A model generated the notes under the pieces. The model had not been told where the DNA came from. It saw only the letters and a program-made list of their open reading frames with translations, and did no database searches. From Gamsiella multidivaricata (Eukaryota; Mortierellomycota; Mortierellomycetes; Mortierellales; Mortierellaceae), in the NCBI RefSeq assembly GCF_025024155.1, contig NW_026251748.1, forward strand, positions 1 through 64,000: a stretch of 64,000 nt of DNA. The letters are read 5' to 3'. The position numbers were made by a program, and so were the translations under genes. Shown piece by piece: positions 1 through 10,500 of this stretch (position 1 is the first letter of the stretch; each line of letters starts with the position of its first letter).

Positions 1-667
1 TGGACGTGTTGACGGTCACACGTAATTGGCTGCCACCAGGCAGGGGCTCAAGGCCAAACCTAAAAACGAGGACAAGGAGGAAAGGGAGCGCCCAAAAACG
101 ATGCACCTCGCCTCTCCTCATCAATCTAATTTTCATCTTCTCCTCCATCCCTCAAACCTGCTTTTGCCTTTCACATTCACCGACAGCAACACAGACAACT
201 TCCCTGTTCGCTGTGGCAGACAAAGCACCGTTCCGGAGAGTGCGAACTCACCACACGTACACACTTACACGCCTACACACGGACCATTGAAGTGGCGACC
301 CTGTTCAGGAACACAACCACTCCGCTCCCACCACCATCGGTCTCTTCTCCTTGAAGCTCTTCCACCGACCACTTCATCACTCAAGCACTGACAATCTCCA
401 TATCCTTTCGCACCCCTTCAGCCGCTCTATCGCCTCTACTTTTTCTGTGCCTTTATTTCATCATCTGACAACTGCGAAACGCGTCCTAGGTATCAGTAAG
501 TGACAAAAAGATTCCCCTGAGTGCTTCTCAACCTACGCCAAGAGTCGTCTCTGTACACTATGCTCACTTAATTGCCCCTGACTAGACAACCATTGCTCGA
601 AGTAGAGGTAAACAGCAAGCAAAAGGGATTTACAAAAGCTCGACGCCAGGAAGCATTCAGACAGGCC
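1..667 (+). promoter_or_regulatory. Upstream region and probable 5' leader of SDS3-like gene
   Basis: No coding region is supported here. From about 110 to 480 the strand is pyrimidine-rich (repeated CCT, TCTCC and CTTC tracts), as is usual for fungal promoters and leaders. A donor-like site (CAGTAAGTGA near 497) and an acceptor-like site (GACTAG near 585) could bound a leader intron. The frame of the downstream gene is open from 572, before its first ATG at 668, and the translation of that stretch looks protein-like, so a short upstream coding exon is possible. Confidence 0.4.
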
Positions 668-3600
668 ATGCTGGAGGCGTCCTCGATTCGATCACGAAAG
701 CACTCTTCCTCGTCTATGGATCTCAAGAGCAGCAACACCGGCACTTTCGCCAAAGAGAAGACTGGATCCTCGATGGCGAATGATTCAGGGACGTCCTTGT
801 CGGGCCCATTCGAAAAAATGAGCGAGTCATTCCTACAGGCAGCTGGATCTGGAAAACGCCAGGAACATGACGGTCAAGATGATGTGGAGATAAAAGGGGC
901 CTCGCCACCTAGGACACAAAGAGTTCGGCCACCAATTTCAGAAAAGCAGCCTGGGTCCAAGACCTATCGAGGGACATTGAGCGCGGAGGACTTGGGCGGC
1001 GGTCTCTTGGATGGCACGCTAGATGATGTGGATGACGAGGATTTGGAAGACGTTACGGAGGATACGGATGTGATCCGTGAACCTGAAGGAATATTTGAAG
1101 GACAAGGTGGCGCTGAAGGTAATGAAGAGGATGGTGGATATGAGAAACATAAAAAGCAGCGCAACTTGATGGAGGCGCCGGATAGTGAAAACAATGGCCA
1201 CGGGGACTCGTCTTGCACTCATGTGGATGAAGCGGAAGCCCAGCACCCAAGAGATCACGATGGCGACGATGGCGATGTTGCGATGGTCGACCAGGAAGAC
1301 GATGACGATGAGAAGAGAGAAGAAGAGGCTACGCCAGTAGCGCACACGGACGACGAGAGTGAACTACCAGAGGACGAAGGGTCGCATGTAGAGGATGAAG
1401 ATGCGGACGCGGAGGAGGATGAAGAGGATGAAGTGGACGAAGAAGATGAAGAGGACGAGGGGGTGCAGCCGTCAAAGCTGGAGGCCAAGAAGGCCACCTC
1501 GTTGTATTCACAGAAACCAACATTGAACCGGCCGGCACAAGTAATCGAAGAGGACGTGAAGGATAGCGGTGACGAGAAGGACAGTGACGATGAACTTTCG
1601 GATCCGGTAGATACAGATGATTCAGACTCGGATGAAGAAATGGCGGATCGGTCAAGCAAGGCTCAGATCAGCGCAGCCGCGTTTTCTGGAATGGCCGCGG
1701 TCTCATCCTCTCGACCGGCTCTAGGAGGGCGCAAGAGATCGTTGCGGGGGGCGAGCCGTAATACGACCCAGCATGAGGACAGTGCAGGATTAGAAGCAGA
1801 CAACCATAAGGACACTAAGGACCAGCGGTGGGACAAAGGGTCTGAATCAGAGACCTTGGAAGAAAATGGAGTGGAGGAAGAAAATGCGGTGGAGGAAGAA
1901 ACAGTTGAGGGTGGAGACGATGTTGAGGATGAAGGTAAGAACGAATGCCTTCGTTGGCTCTTGTTGTTATCGCTTTTGAATCTGAGGAGTTAGACTGAGA
2001 TGGTCTCTTGATTTTTTGATAGACCATGAAAATGGGCAGCTGCACAGCGATGCGCTGATGGCTCTGACAGCAATCGAAGAAGAATTCGCCACCCTTCGCG
2101 ACAAGTAAGGGCAAACATGCTCAATGGAAATGCCGTTGAAGGTGCTTGGCATCCATGAAGAGCAGTAACTAACGAATCACTCTTGCTTACTTCTGTTCCT
2201 AGAATGTACAACGAGAGAATGTTGGAGCTGGATAGGGAAGTGGAGATGATCAATGATGGTAAGAGAGTTGAGTTAACACTGCATGGAAGATGATATCTGA
2301 TCTGGGTATTTTTAATAGAAGATGAGCATTAACCGAATTGTCATTTTTATGTCACTTTCAGGCACACATCCAGAGCTTTCGACATTGATGAGGGAGATTG
2401 AAGAAAAGCGCGAACACCGGCTTAGAATCGCCAAAGCCTGGTTGATGCATACAGGAAAGATTGTGCAGTGCGAGTTTGAGAGCAAGGAGCATCAGGCCCA
2501 TTGCACCTATCAGGTAAAGAGCTCATTCAAACCATATGGCGTGAAAAATAATGATGCGTTGCCTTGTACCTTAACTGTTTCCTTCATTGTCAATGCTTAC
2601 CATCTAGTCCAAGAAGCGCGAGTTGCGCAAGGACATCACAACGGAGCTGGGCAAGCGAAAGCAGAAAGCGATAGTAGAGATGGCATTATCGTCTGACGTC
2701 CGCAGGAAGAACAGTAAGGCGTCTTATTTCCTTACCTGTGGTATGACCTTTCTTATTACAGACAAGCGCACGGCACTCACTAGTAACTTTCATGTACCTG
2801 GACATTCATTTAGTGGTCGCCGATAAATTGTCCTTGGTCCGTGCGCGGAGACACCGCAGAGTCGAGGCGAGCGAGTTGCGGAGTATCGAGGAACGATATG
2901 GTTTCCCTGCCACGACGAAGCTGCGAATGATCTCGACGACGGAGCTAGATGAGGATTTAAGAGCCCTGGGAGTATGTCTCCTGTTTGTGTTTGAACTATT
3001 TCGCGTCAATGCAAGTCGAAGGACTTGAAGTTAACTCGCCATCATGCGTCTTGTTCTTGATAGTTACCAGGGCCGGCATTGCAATCCAACACAACAGAAT
3101 ATGGACTTAAACCCTATGGACGGATATTGGCCACCTCATCATCGCCACGGCCTAGTTCTGGTACTTCGAGATGGAGCGTCTCTTCAGAATACTTGCCATC
3201 TTCTGGTAAGGTCCAATGTCGCCTTGCTCATTACCTGATTTGATTCCCTTAAAATCGGTTCCACTTTGGCTTGACCCCATATTTTTTTCTTCCTCTTTCT
3301 CGAACGACTGGACTTCGGCCAGAGGTGGAAGTTTTTGTGGATGGCAACCACTGCAAGGTCGATGGGACCTGGTACAAGCCGAACGATTATGTTGCTGTTC
3401 TGGATGCGGCCATTGGACAGTACAATGCCAAGTACCTCTTTATTGTCAATGATGAGGTATGGTTGAGGAAATGGGCGTTTTGATCGGTGTTAAAGATCGG
3501 CCAGCATTTTCTATTTTCAACCATGAACAGGATTCGATTCCGCTTGCTTATTGACGCTTTTGTGCACATGTCTGCTAAACACTTTTGTTGTTTGATAGAT

Positions 3601-3688
3601 CATGTTGCAAAAGATGGATGGATCGAAGATGCGGTTGCATCTGAACCTCTTCCGGGGGAAAAAGCTGTACATGCAACCCCGGCCTTGA
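668..3688 (+). CDS. SDS3: Sds3/SUDS3-like subunit of the Sin3 histone deacetylase complex
   Basis: Exons 668-1934, 2023-2104, 2203-2258, 2362-2513, 2608-2713, 2762-2782, 2814-2971, 3064-3205, 3323-3456 and 3599-3688 give 735 aa in one closed frame. The first ~420 residues are disordered and strongly acidic (long Asp/Glu runs). Residues ~430-560 are the Sds3/BRMS1/Dep1 coiled core (DGTHPEL..LMREIEEKRE, then a K/R-rich helix). Residues ~665-735 match the SUDS3 C-terminal domain (VEVFVDGNHCKVDG, DGSKMRLHLNLFRG). Family members tether Rpd3-type deacetylases to Sin3 in the nucleus; the role here is inferred from homology. The first ATG of the open frame is at 668, but the frame opens at 572, so the N-terminus is uncertain. 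Dep1 is a sister family; the C-terminal match favours Sds3. Confidence 0.82.
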
Positions 3689-3905
3689 AGGCTGACTGCC
3701 TTGTCGTCAGTCATTTCTCAAGCTAACGACGACCTGGACTACGTACGCAGTTTCATTTGCACGCACACTGTCATTCATGAACAATAAACAACTAATCGCA
3801 GCAGCATAAAGAAAATCCATGCTCGCCCTTTCCTTCAAAGGTACTTTGTATCATTATGTTGTTGTGGGTCGTGAAAGGAAAAATCTCTTCGCCGCGTTTT
3901 GGCAT

Positions 3906-4032
3906 GATAGAGTCCTGGTAAGAAACTCCCGCTCCTCTTCAGGGAGGTAACATGGGGGCAAACTTTATCTATTGAATTGGGAAAACTATTTTGGAAATAT
4001 ATGGTGCAGGACTTTCTTGCCAGGACTCTATC
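3906..4032. repeat. Imperfect inverted repeat, 20-nt arms
   Basis: The arm at 3906-3925 (GATAGAGTCCTGGTAAGAAA) is the reverse complement of 4013-4032 (TTTCTTGCCAGGACTCTATC) except for one base, which would be a G-U pair in RNA. The loop is 87 nt. It lies about 220 bases past the SDS3-like stop codon, so it could be a 3'-end hairpin or the ends of a small mobile element. I see no target-site duplication. Confidence 0.55.
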
Positions 4033-4339
4033 CATATTTCGGTAACAGACGACACGCCGTCCAAGCCCAATGGTATGTGGTGCGGGTACCTTGCACAGCT
4101 GGGCAGTTATTGCCGCTGCTGCTTTGTGGAAATGGCACTCGAAAGAGTCGGGGTCCTGATAGACTACAGCACCTTCTGTCGCCTCTCAAATCCTCATCCT
4201 TGGCATTGCCTCCACCTTTGCATAACCCACCCGTCGTGCTGAGCCAAGTAACTGACTGGTATATGCACCCCGTCCGAAATCCCTAACCTTCCATTTTAAA
4301 AGCAATAGGCACCTCAACGCGTCCCTGAGCGGAGGATCG

Positions 4340-4347
4340 TATAAAAG
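4340..4347 (+). promoter_or_regulatory. TATA-like box
   Basis: TATAAAAG lies 100 bases before an ATG at 4440 and is followed by a pyrimidine-rich stretch typical of fungal start regions. It is the best core-promoter match in this gap, but no convincing gene follows, so function is unproven. Confidence 0.3.
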
Positions 4348-4439
4348 TCCTTGCTGTCGGCTCCTTCATCCTTCCCAACTTCCCTTCCTTACTCACCTCT
4401 CGCAATTGGCCTAACACCCATCCAGCAATTTGAAAGTGA

Positions 4440-4686
4440 ATGTCTCACTCCAACCACCTCATCCTTCAGCAAAGGCCTTGTAAGACGCAATACACTGTTT
4501 CTAAACAAAATAAAATAAAATTGGCCCGCGACGTTATATCATTAATACCATTGCCTGAACCATCCTAGATCTGCATCAGTCCTGGCTGCACTCTTGTCCA
4601 CTAAGTGAGAGAAACAAAAGAGCGGAGGAGGCTCTTCCGCTTTCAGTACAAGCTGTTTCCCAAGGACAATCCCCGAGTTTATGGTA
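4440..4686 (+). CDS. Possible small spliced ORF (very uncertain)
   Basis: An ATG at 4440 opens 13 codons (MSHSNHLILQQRP) ending at a good donor (CCTT|GTAAGA). An acceptor (CATCCTAG, near 4568) gives an in-frame second exon that ends at a TAA at 4684-4686, for a protein of about 52 aa. Other acceptors give different short ends. The sequence resembles no family I know. Support is only the upstream TATA box, the CT-rich leader and plausible splice sites. Confidence 0.15.
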
Positions 4687-5539
4687 AAAAGAGCTGGCCG
4701 CTCTCCTCAACGCTCAGAAGAGCTTCTAGTGTACGTTCCAAAATGCCCCACTTATTCTACTGTCCTCTCTTGTCCCCCTGGATACCCAACTCACCCAATG
4801 TTGACATCTCTTTCTACACTCAGATCGTCGTCGTCCCCAAGCGTCAAAATAAACCCCCCTCCCCCTCTCTCTCCTTCTCTCCTCCTCTCTCCCCTTCCTC
4901 CACACTTTAATACTCAGCCCGTACATCCGAATGACACGCGCTGAGCCGAGGATTATTTGAGATATCGTGTATGCAGATTAGGTGTCTGCTACGATAGATT
5001 ACCTGCTCACTATCGTCGACGACGTCCCACATCTCCATCCACGACCGCCGTCGTTCAAGAAACATTTTTTGTCACGGGTCCACAACAAACGCCAGACTAC
5101 TCAGATGTCCAGAAATGCTGCGTGCGACCTATAGTATCCCGCGTAGCACGAAAGCGGCGCGGAGATCGTTTAGAGCTCACACTCGCGAGCCAGGGCACGA
5201 TCGAAAGCCAAGGGAAGGTCAAGCGCACAGCGGTTATAAATAGCATATTGCTGGATGTGATCCTCATAGCGGATCGATCTTACGAAAGGGACATCGGAGG
5301 CCGTTCTGAAATGATAAAATGAATAAAGACAATAGATATATTTACATATCCGCAAGCATTGATGAGTTATGGTTATCTGATTTATTTCGGATGAGTATGC
5401 AAAGTGGATTATTGGTGCAATAAAAGCTGGCAACTTTGTCACCTACTTAGCCCTGGGTCCACTATAAAAGTAAAAAAAAAGATGAGCATGTTTAATCCAA
5501 TAAAGACGCGTGTCTATTTCAGACGACCGCATGAGAAAC

Positions 5540-7381
5540 TTACCGCTTGGGCAGAGGGAAGGCCAAGGGAACAGTCAGGATGGCCCGCTTCAACCGCTTG
5601 GCCTCCTCACCTTCAAGTCCACTCTGAGCCTTCTGGCTCGCGCTCGGCTCGCTAATCTTGCAGCCCAGCGACTTGTACAACTCGTTGATCTTAGTCTGTT
5701 TAAGCGACAGATCTCTGGTCATGACTGCTGCGTCCATGTTGAAGTTCTCGAGTGTCAATGCGATAGCAAGAATCCAGCAAAGCAACTTGTCCTTTGACTT
5801 TGGTGTGAATGTGTGTCTATCATATGCATTGTTACAAAGGAACAAAAACGGATGTTAGCGGCTGCTGTTTTTTTTTTGCGACACAAAAAATAAAAAGGAC
5901 CTTCCAAACTCCATCTGGCCCACATGAAAGATAAAACGTACCTCTTCTTATCTCCTCCCTGAGGCGTCTCCGTAAACCGGTCGTAAAAATTCTCTAGAAT
6001 CAAACTTGGTACATCGCCCATGACTCTCTTGAGCGTCTCATTGTCATCCAATTTCTTGTCAGGGACGGTTCTGAAAGCCATCAAGTAGCTGATGTACATG
6101 AAGAGGCGAATCCTATGACGATCCTTTTTGCTGACAGATAACGCTGCCGTAATAGCATCATTGACGTAGGTCGATCCCTGGAATGGCAAAGCACTGATGG
6201 CCTGAGAGCCTTTCTCCAAAAGCGATTTGACAGGAATAAGTTGGTATTCTGCTGGTGTGATGAGAGTATCGAGTTTGTAAATATCCTCGACCTTCGTGGC
6301 TTCCAGATCGTAGGGAGGAATAGGTCTGTCCTCGTCGGCCTTGGCCTTGATCTCGGCTACAGTATCAAATTCGGAATTGAAAAAGGAAAACGACGTTAGC
6401 AATTCTCGCGAAGTGCCGTTGGCACGATTTTTACACCACCATCCTCGAAATATTGAGGTGTACCTTTGGAAGGAAGAGCACTGGTCCTGGCTGAGATTGA
6501 GTCCTGAAGAATTCCTGCGACACTGTCCAGCGTGCTGACGTTGACTGCATTGCGTTCCACAGACTTGATCTGCTGCTTGATCTTTTTGGTACCAAACGCC
6601 TCTCCCAATGTGTTCTTGGCTTGGAAATACTAGTCGAGTTAAACCAATTCCGGACAAGAATCAGCGTCTCTGTTCCAATGAGGCCGATAACTACTCCGAT
6701 GCCATATCTACTTTGGCAATCTAGAATTGATTTGCATACCTGATCCCTGCTGGATGATGCGTGAAGTTTCGCGTTCTTCAGTGATTTGATTGTGCGGTTA
6801 ACAGCAATGACGGGTGCGTCCTTGAAAGTGACCTTGTCTGTCACTTTGTCGCGAATTGCAATTACATATCTATTGTGTAGTATAGACGCAAAAGAGGTCA
6901 GTCAACCTGACAATAGCATGTCCAACTACTGCAGACCGGCTAAACTTCCATAGATCAATTCACGCGCCGCTAGAGTTGGTTTTCGCGACTAACCTGCAGA
7001 ACCCCTGACGAGCATTCTCTCCAAAGTTCTGTCCCACAAACTCGACCTTTCCTGTGTCCGCCTCGATGATACGTCTCTTCTTCTTGGTCTTACTATCCTC
7101 AACGTCGGGTGTGTATACGTTGAAGGGCGTCGTCTTTGGTGGGGTGACTCCAGGAAAGACGGCTAAGAGATTTATATTGAAACAATAGGTCGCAGAGGAT
7201 CGTTAATAATATGGGCAGTAGTTGGTAAGGAGTGCCTCCGCCAGTTCCCGCTGTGTTGATTGCGTCGCAGTGCAATGGTCATACCAAGGAATGGTCCCTC
7301 GACACCGGCCTCGACATCGGCCTTGGCATAATCCAATCCGACCTTAGGTCCCTCTGTGTTCTTTCTCTTTGATGAGGACAT
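5540..7381 (-). CDS. RPA49: RNA polymerase I subunit A49
   Basis: Exons (minus strand) 7381-7285, 7162-6994, 6869-6740, 6629-6464, 6356-5942 and 5816-5540 give 417 aa, close to yeast Rpa49 and human POLR1E. Residues 1-~120 form the A34.5-binding dimerisation half (KVEFVGQNFGE, then RYVIAIRDKV). A linker (TLGEAFGTKKIKQ) joins it to the C-terminal tandem winged-helix half (IPPYDLEATKVEDIY, RIRLFMYISYLMAF, LCWILAIALTLENF, DLSLKQTKINELYKSLGC). Rpa49 is a TFIIE/F-like subunit of Pol I that supports initiation and elongation on rDNA in the nucleolus. It is convergent with the Sds3-like gene and lies just upstream of the MDM1 stop on the same strand. Confidence 0.93.
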
Positions 7382-7597
7382 GGTAGTATGACGTGTGGGG
7401 TTGGGCATCTGAGAGACGAAGGGAGTTGTTGGACAGAGGGAGGAAGCAGTGCAATGGTTGCAAGCAGAAGCTGACTGTCATTAAAAAAAAAAGAATACTC
7501 AAAACTGTAAACAAACAGTGAATGTCATGTGATATTGATATCAGGGCGCACGGACAGTCCAACCCATCACAAAGACGCGTTCAAAAAAAAAGTTTAT

Positions 7598-10500
7598 TTA
7601 AAACTTGTCGCGCGTATTCGATCTAGATCGGCTCCTGCTAGAGCTCGCAGAACGCTCCCCAGAATCGCTTACTTCCGCCATAGACAGTCCAGCGTTAGGA
7701 GGAAGCGCCATTGAAGACAGGGCTGTAGCTGTGCTTGTGCTCGTCGTCGCTGCTGAAACCGCGTTCGGCAGGGTCGACGATGACGATGTGGATGATGAAG
7801 GTAACACCAGTTCTGGCCACATAGCGGCAATCACCTCGTCCAGCGTCGTATAGACCAATTGCTGATTTAGCCTACGGTTTTGGAATGCCGCAAACACTCT
7901 CCGCGCTCCCCGGCGTGCATTCTGGTGTCCGACCATGTTTCCGAGAAGCTCTGGCAAGAACACAGACAACTTGCGGTTGGCTTGGTCCTTAGTCAGAGCC
8001 TTCTGTTCCGGGGTACGAATAACCTTCTTGGGCCCCGATGATGGATTACCCGCTGCAGTGTCCGCGGGTGACCTGGGCATGGTTGGTGACAGACGCAGAT
8101 CCTCTCCCACGACCTCATATTCCCCAGTTAAGTCAGGTGAAGATGACGAAGAGTTATTGGGCCAGAGAGCGTCACGGAGTTTTAGCACGTAGAAAGTCAA
8201 CATACTCTCCTCAATGTATGCCTTGATCGTGTCTCTCAACTTGCGCTCGATCGTGCCTCCTAGGACCTGCTGCAGAATGATCACGACAGCCTGCCTCCTT
8301 AGCCAGTTGTTCTTCTCCTTGAGCTCGAACAGCTCAATAAACAGATCGCATAGCGGCTCAGTGAATGTCGTCACACCTTCTGGTTCCACCACACCCTGTC
8401 GCGCTTGCTGCGGTTGTTGTTGTTGTTGTTGTTGTTGTTGCTCCTGCTGTTGCTGTGCCTGTTGCTCCAAAATTTGCTTTTGTCGAAGCATGCTCTGATG
8501 CTGTTCTTGTTGCTGTAACTGGAATTGCATCCTTTGGTGCTGAGTATGAGGGTCTGGTGAACTCAGGCGGCGAGATCGTGAGCTTTGAATCCGCTGCAAC
8601 GGTGGGCGATGCACTTCTCCATCCTTTTCTGAGCCCTGTGCAGCCGCCAAGGTGTCGAAGGAGGATGCAGGAACTGCTGTGCGATCAATGATTTCGCTTT
8701 GCACCAGTCTAACGCTTCCGCTCTCGTCGTGGCTCCCGTGTCGTCGACGTGTTCCAGAGGGAATGAGGGATGAGTCTGCCTTCTCTTCATCGTCCATCTC
8801 CATTGTAAACTGCATCATCTGGTTACCCAGTTGCTTGGTGATATTGCCCAGGACTGTTGGTGGTCCACCGCTGAACATATCGTCCAGTCCTTCAGAGACT
8901 GTCTGGTAGATGTGTTTCATAAATCCATCATTTGGGCCTACACCCTGCTCTCCACCCACATCATGGCCACCAAAAGCATCAAGAGTACCAGATCCGGCGT
9001 TAGACAGCACTGAGTTTCGAGACAGGTCACGACTGGCCACTGGGGAATGCAGCGGCGATGTTGCTGATTGGAAAAGCTGCTCAAAAAAAAACGGACTTCC
9101 AGGCTGTGCGGCATTTGATTGCTTCGCACCTTCCTTAGCGCCATCGTTGTCAAAGAGGCTGTAGGGTATGAGTGCGGGTGTTGCAGACGAAAATTGTGGT
9201 AGGGCCACGTTTTCCTGTGAAAGAAATGCTCTTAATTCCTGGGACTGGCAGATTTCGATGTGTTGGACCAGACACTGAAGGTATCGTTCCAGACCAATCC
9301 GACGACCCTCGACGAACGACTTTTGGAGTTTCAAGAATCCGCGCTTCCCTGGAAGCTCGTATTGGCGCACAATGGATGGATATTTTTCCTTGAGTTGTTG
9401 GTGGAGTGCAAAGAACTCGGAATAACGACGTGCAATAACCCATCCTGATGCAAACGAGCCGTCCTGCGCCAACTGGTGCACCTCAATCACGTAAAGTGCA
9501 AACTCCTTCGAACCCTCATGGCCAACTGTAGAGGACGTGATGTTAATTGTTGATCGGCCCTACAAGTAAGAAAGTAGCATATTGAAGAGTTAAGCGCCTT
9601 AACAGGGTGTGTCATATTGCCAAAATCAATACAACAGTGCCGTAGAACATGCATCCTTACCGGCATAATCATGTTTTCCTCCTCTTGAACCTCATACTGC
9701 GTCTTCTGGTACTCCATGCTCAGGATCTCCCGCCTCAATGCCGACTTCGATTTCTTCAGAATCCGGAGTTCATTCTGGCGTCCTTGTCGCTCGGCCTTCT
9801 GGATCAGAGTCTCAACAATGGCCTCCTGCTTGCGGACGGTTTCGATATCCTGCTCTAGCTTCTTGATCCTTGCTGACAGGAGCAGATCCCCAGGAGCTGC
9901 GAGATGTATATTGTCCTGAACAGTGTCGCTGATGGACTCTGCCACACCTGGTGAAGTTGGGCTGTGCTTTTTACTCAGGGCTAGTTCTCCGTCCGAATCT
10001 TCCGACAAGGTTTCGCCGGCCATCTTTATACGCCCAGTTTTCTCGTCTTTGTGACCCTCGCCGTAAGTATTTAGGCCTGTATCAAGGGCTGCAAATCTAC
10101 TCTGCTTCACCAGCTGCGGTACCTGACCGGACTTCTCCCTTCCCTTTTTGAACTTCAAGCTGCTGTCCAGGGACGCCCGGTCAACCTCAGACGGATCTCG
10201 AGATTTGGCTCGAACCGTCTTCCCACTCTCCAAACTGCTTTCCTTAAACTGTCTCCTTGAATTCTTTTGTTGAGATTGACCCCATTCAAGCAATGCATTT
10301 GCTCCGGGCTGCTCATCTCTGGCGGTTGAAAATGATGGGTCTGTTGCATCCAGAGAGGATGCCTCAGCATCTCTTTCCTTTGATCCATTCACCGAGAGGT
10401 CTTCGTGCTGAGTGTCTGGACTCTCCATGATAGATGACAGTGCAGCCTCGACTGCGTTAATAACATTCTCCTTGTCGCGCCTGTCCTTGGACATCCTCGG

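Larger units (their letters stand above)
3689..5539. other. Intergenic region between convergent genes
   Basis: This 1.85-kb gap separates the 3' ends of the Sds3-like gene (+) and RPA49 (-). It holds an imperfect inverted repeat (3906-4032), a TATA-like box (4340) with a possible short transcription unit behind it, and a CT-rich run (4735-4910). Other open frames here (3972-4286, 4957-5322) have no recognisable domain or coding signature. Confidence 0.5.

Noticed and set aside
1255..1659. Minus-strand ORF rich in Ser (134 aa)
   Set aside because: It is the reverse reading of the GAC/GAG-rich acidic region of the Sds3-like gene; such codons read as Ser/Leu on the other strand.
4957..5322. 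121-aa ORF before RPA49
   Set aside because: No ATG-based support from conservation or domains, Arg-rich composition, no promoter or splice evidence.
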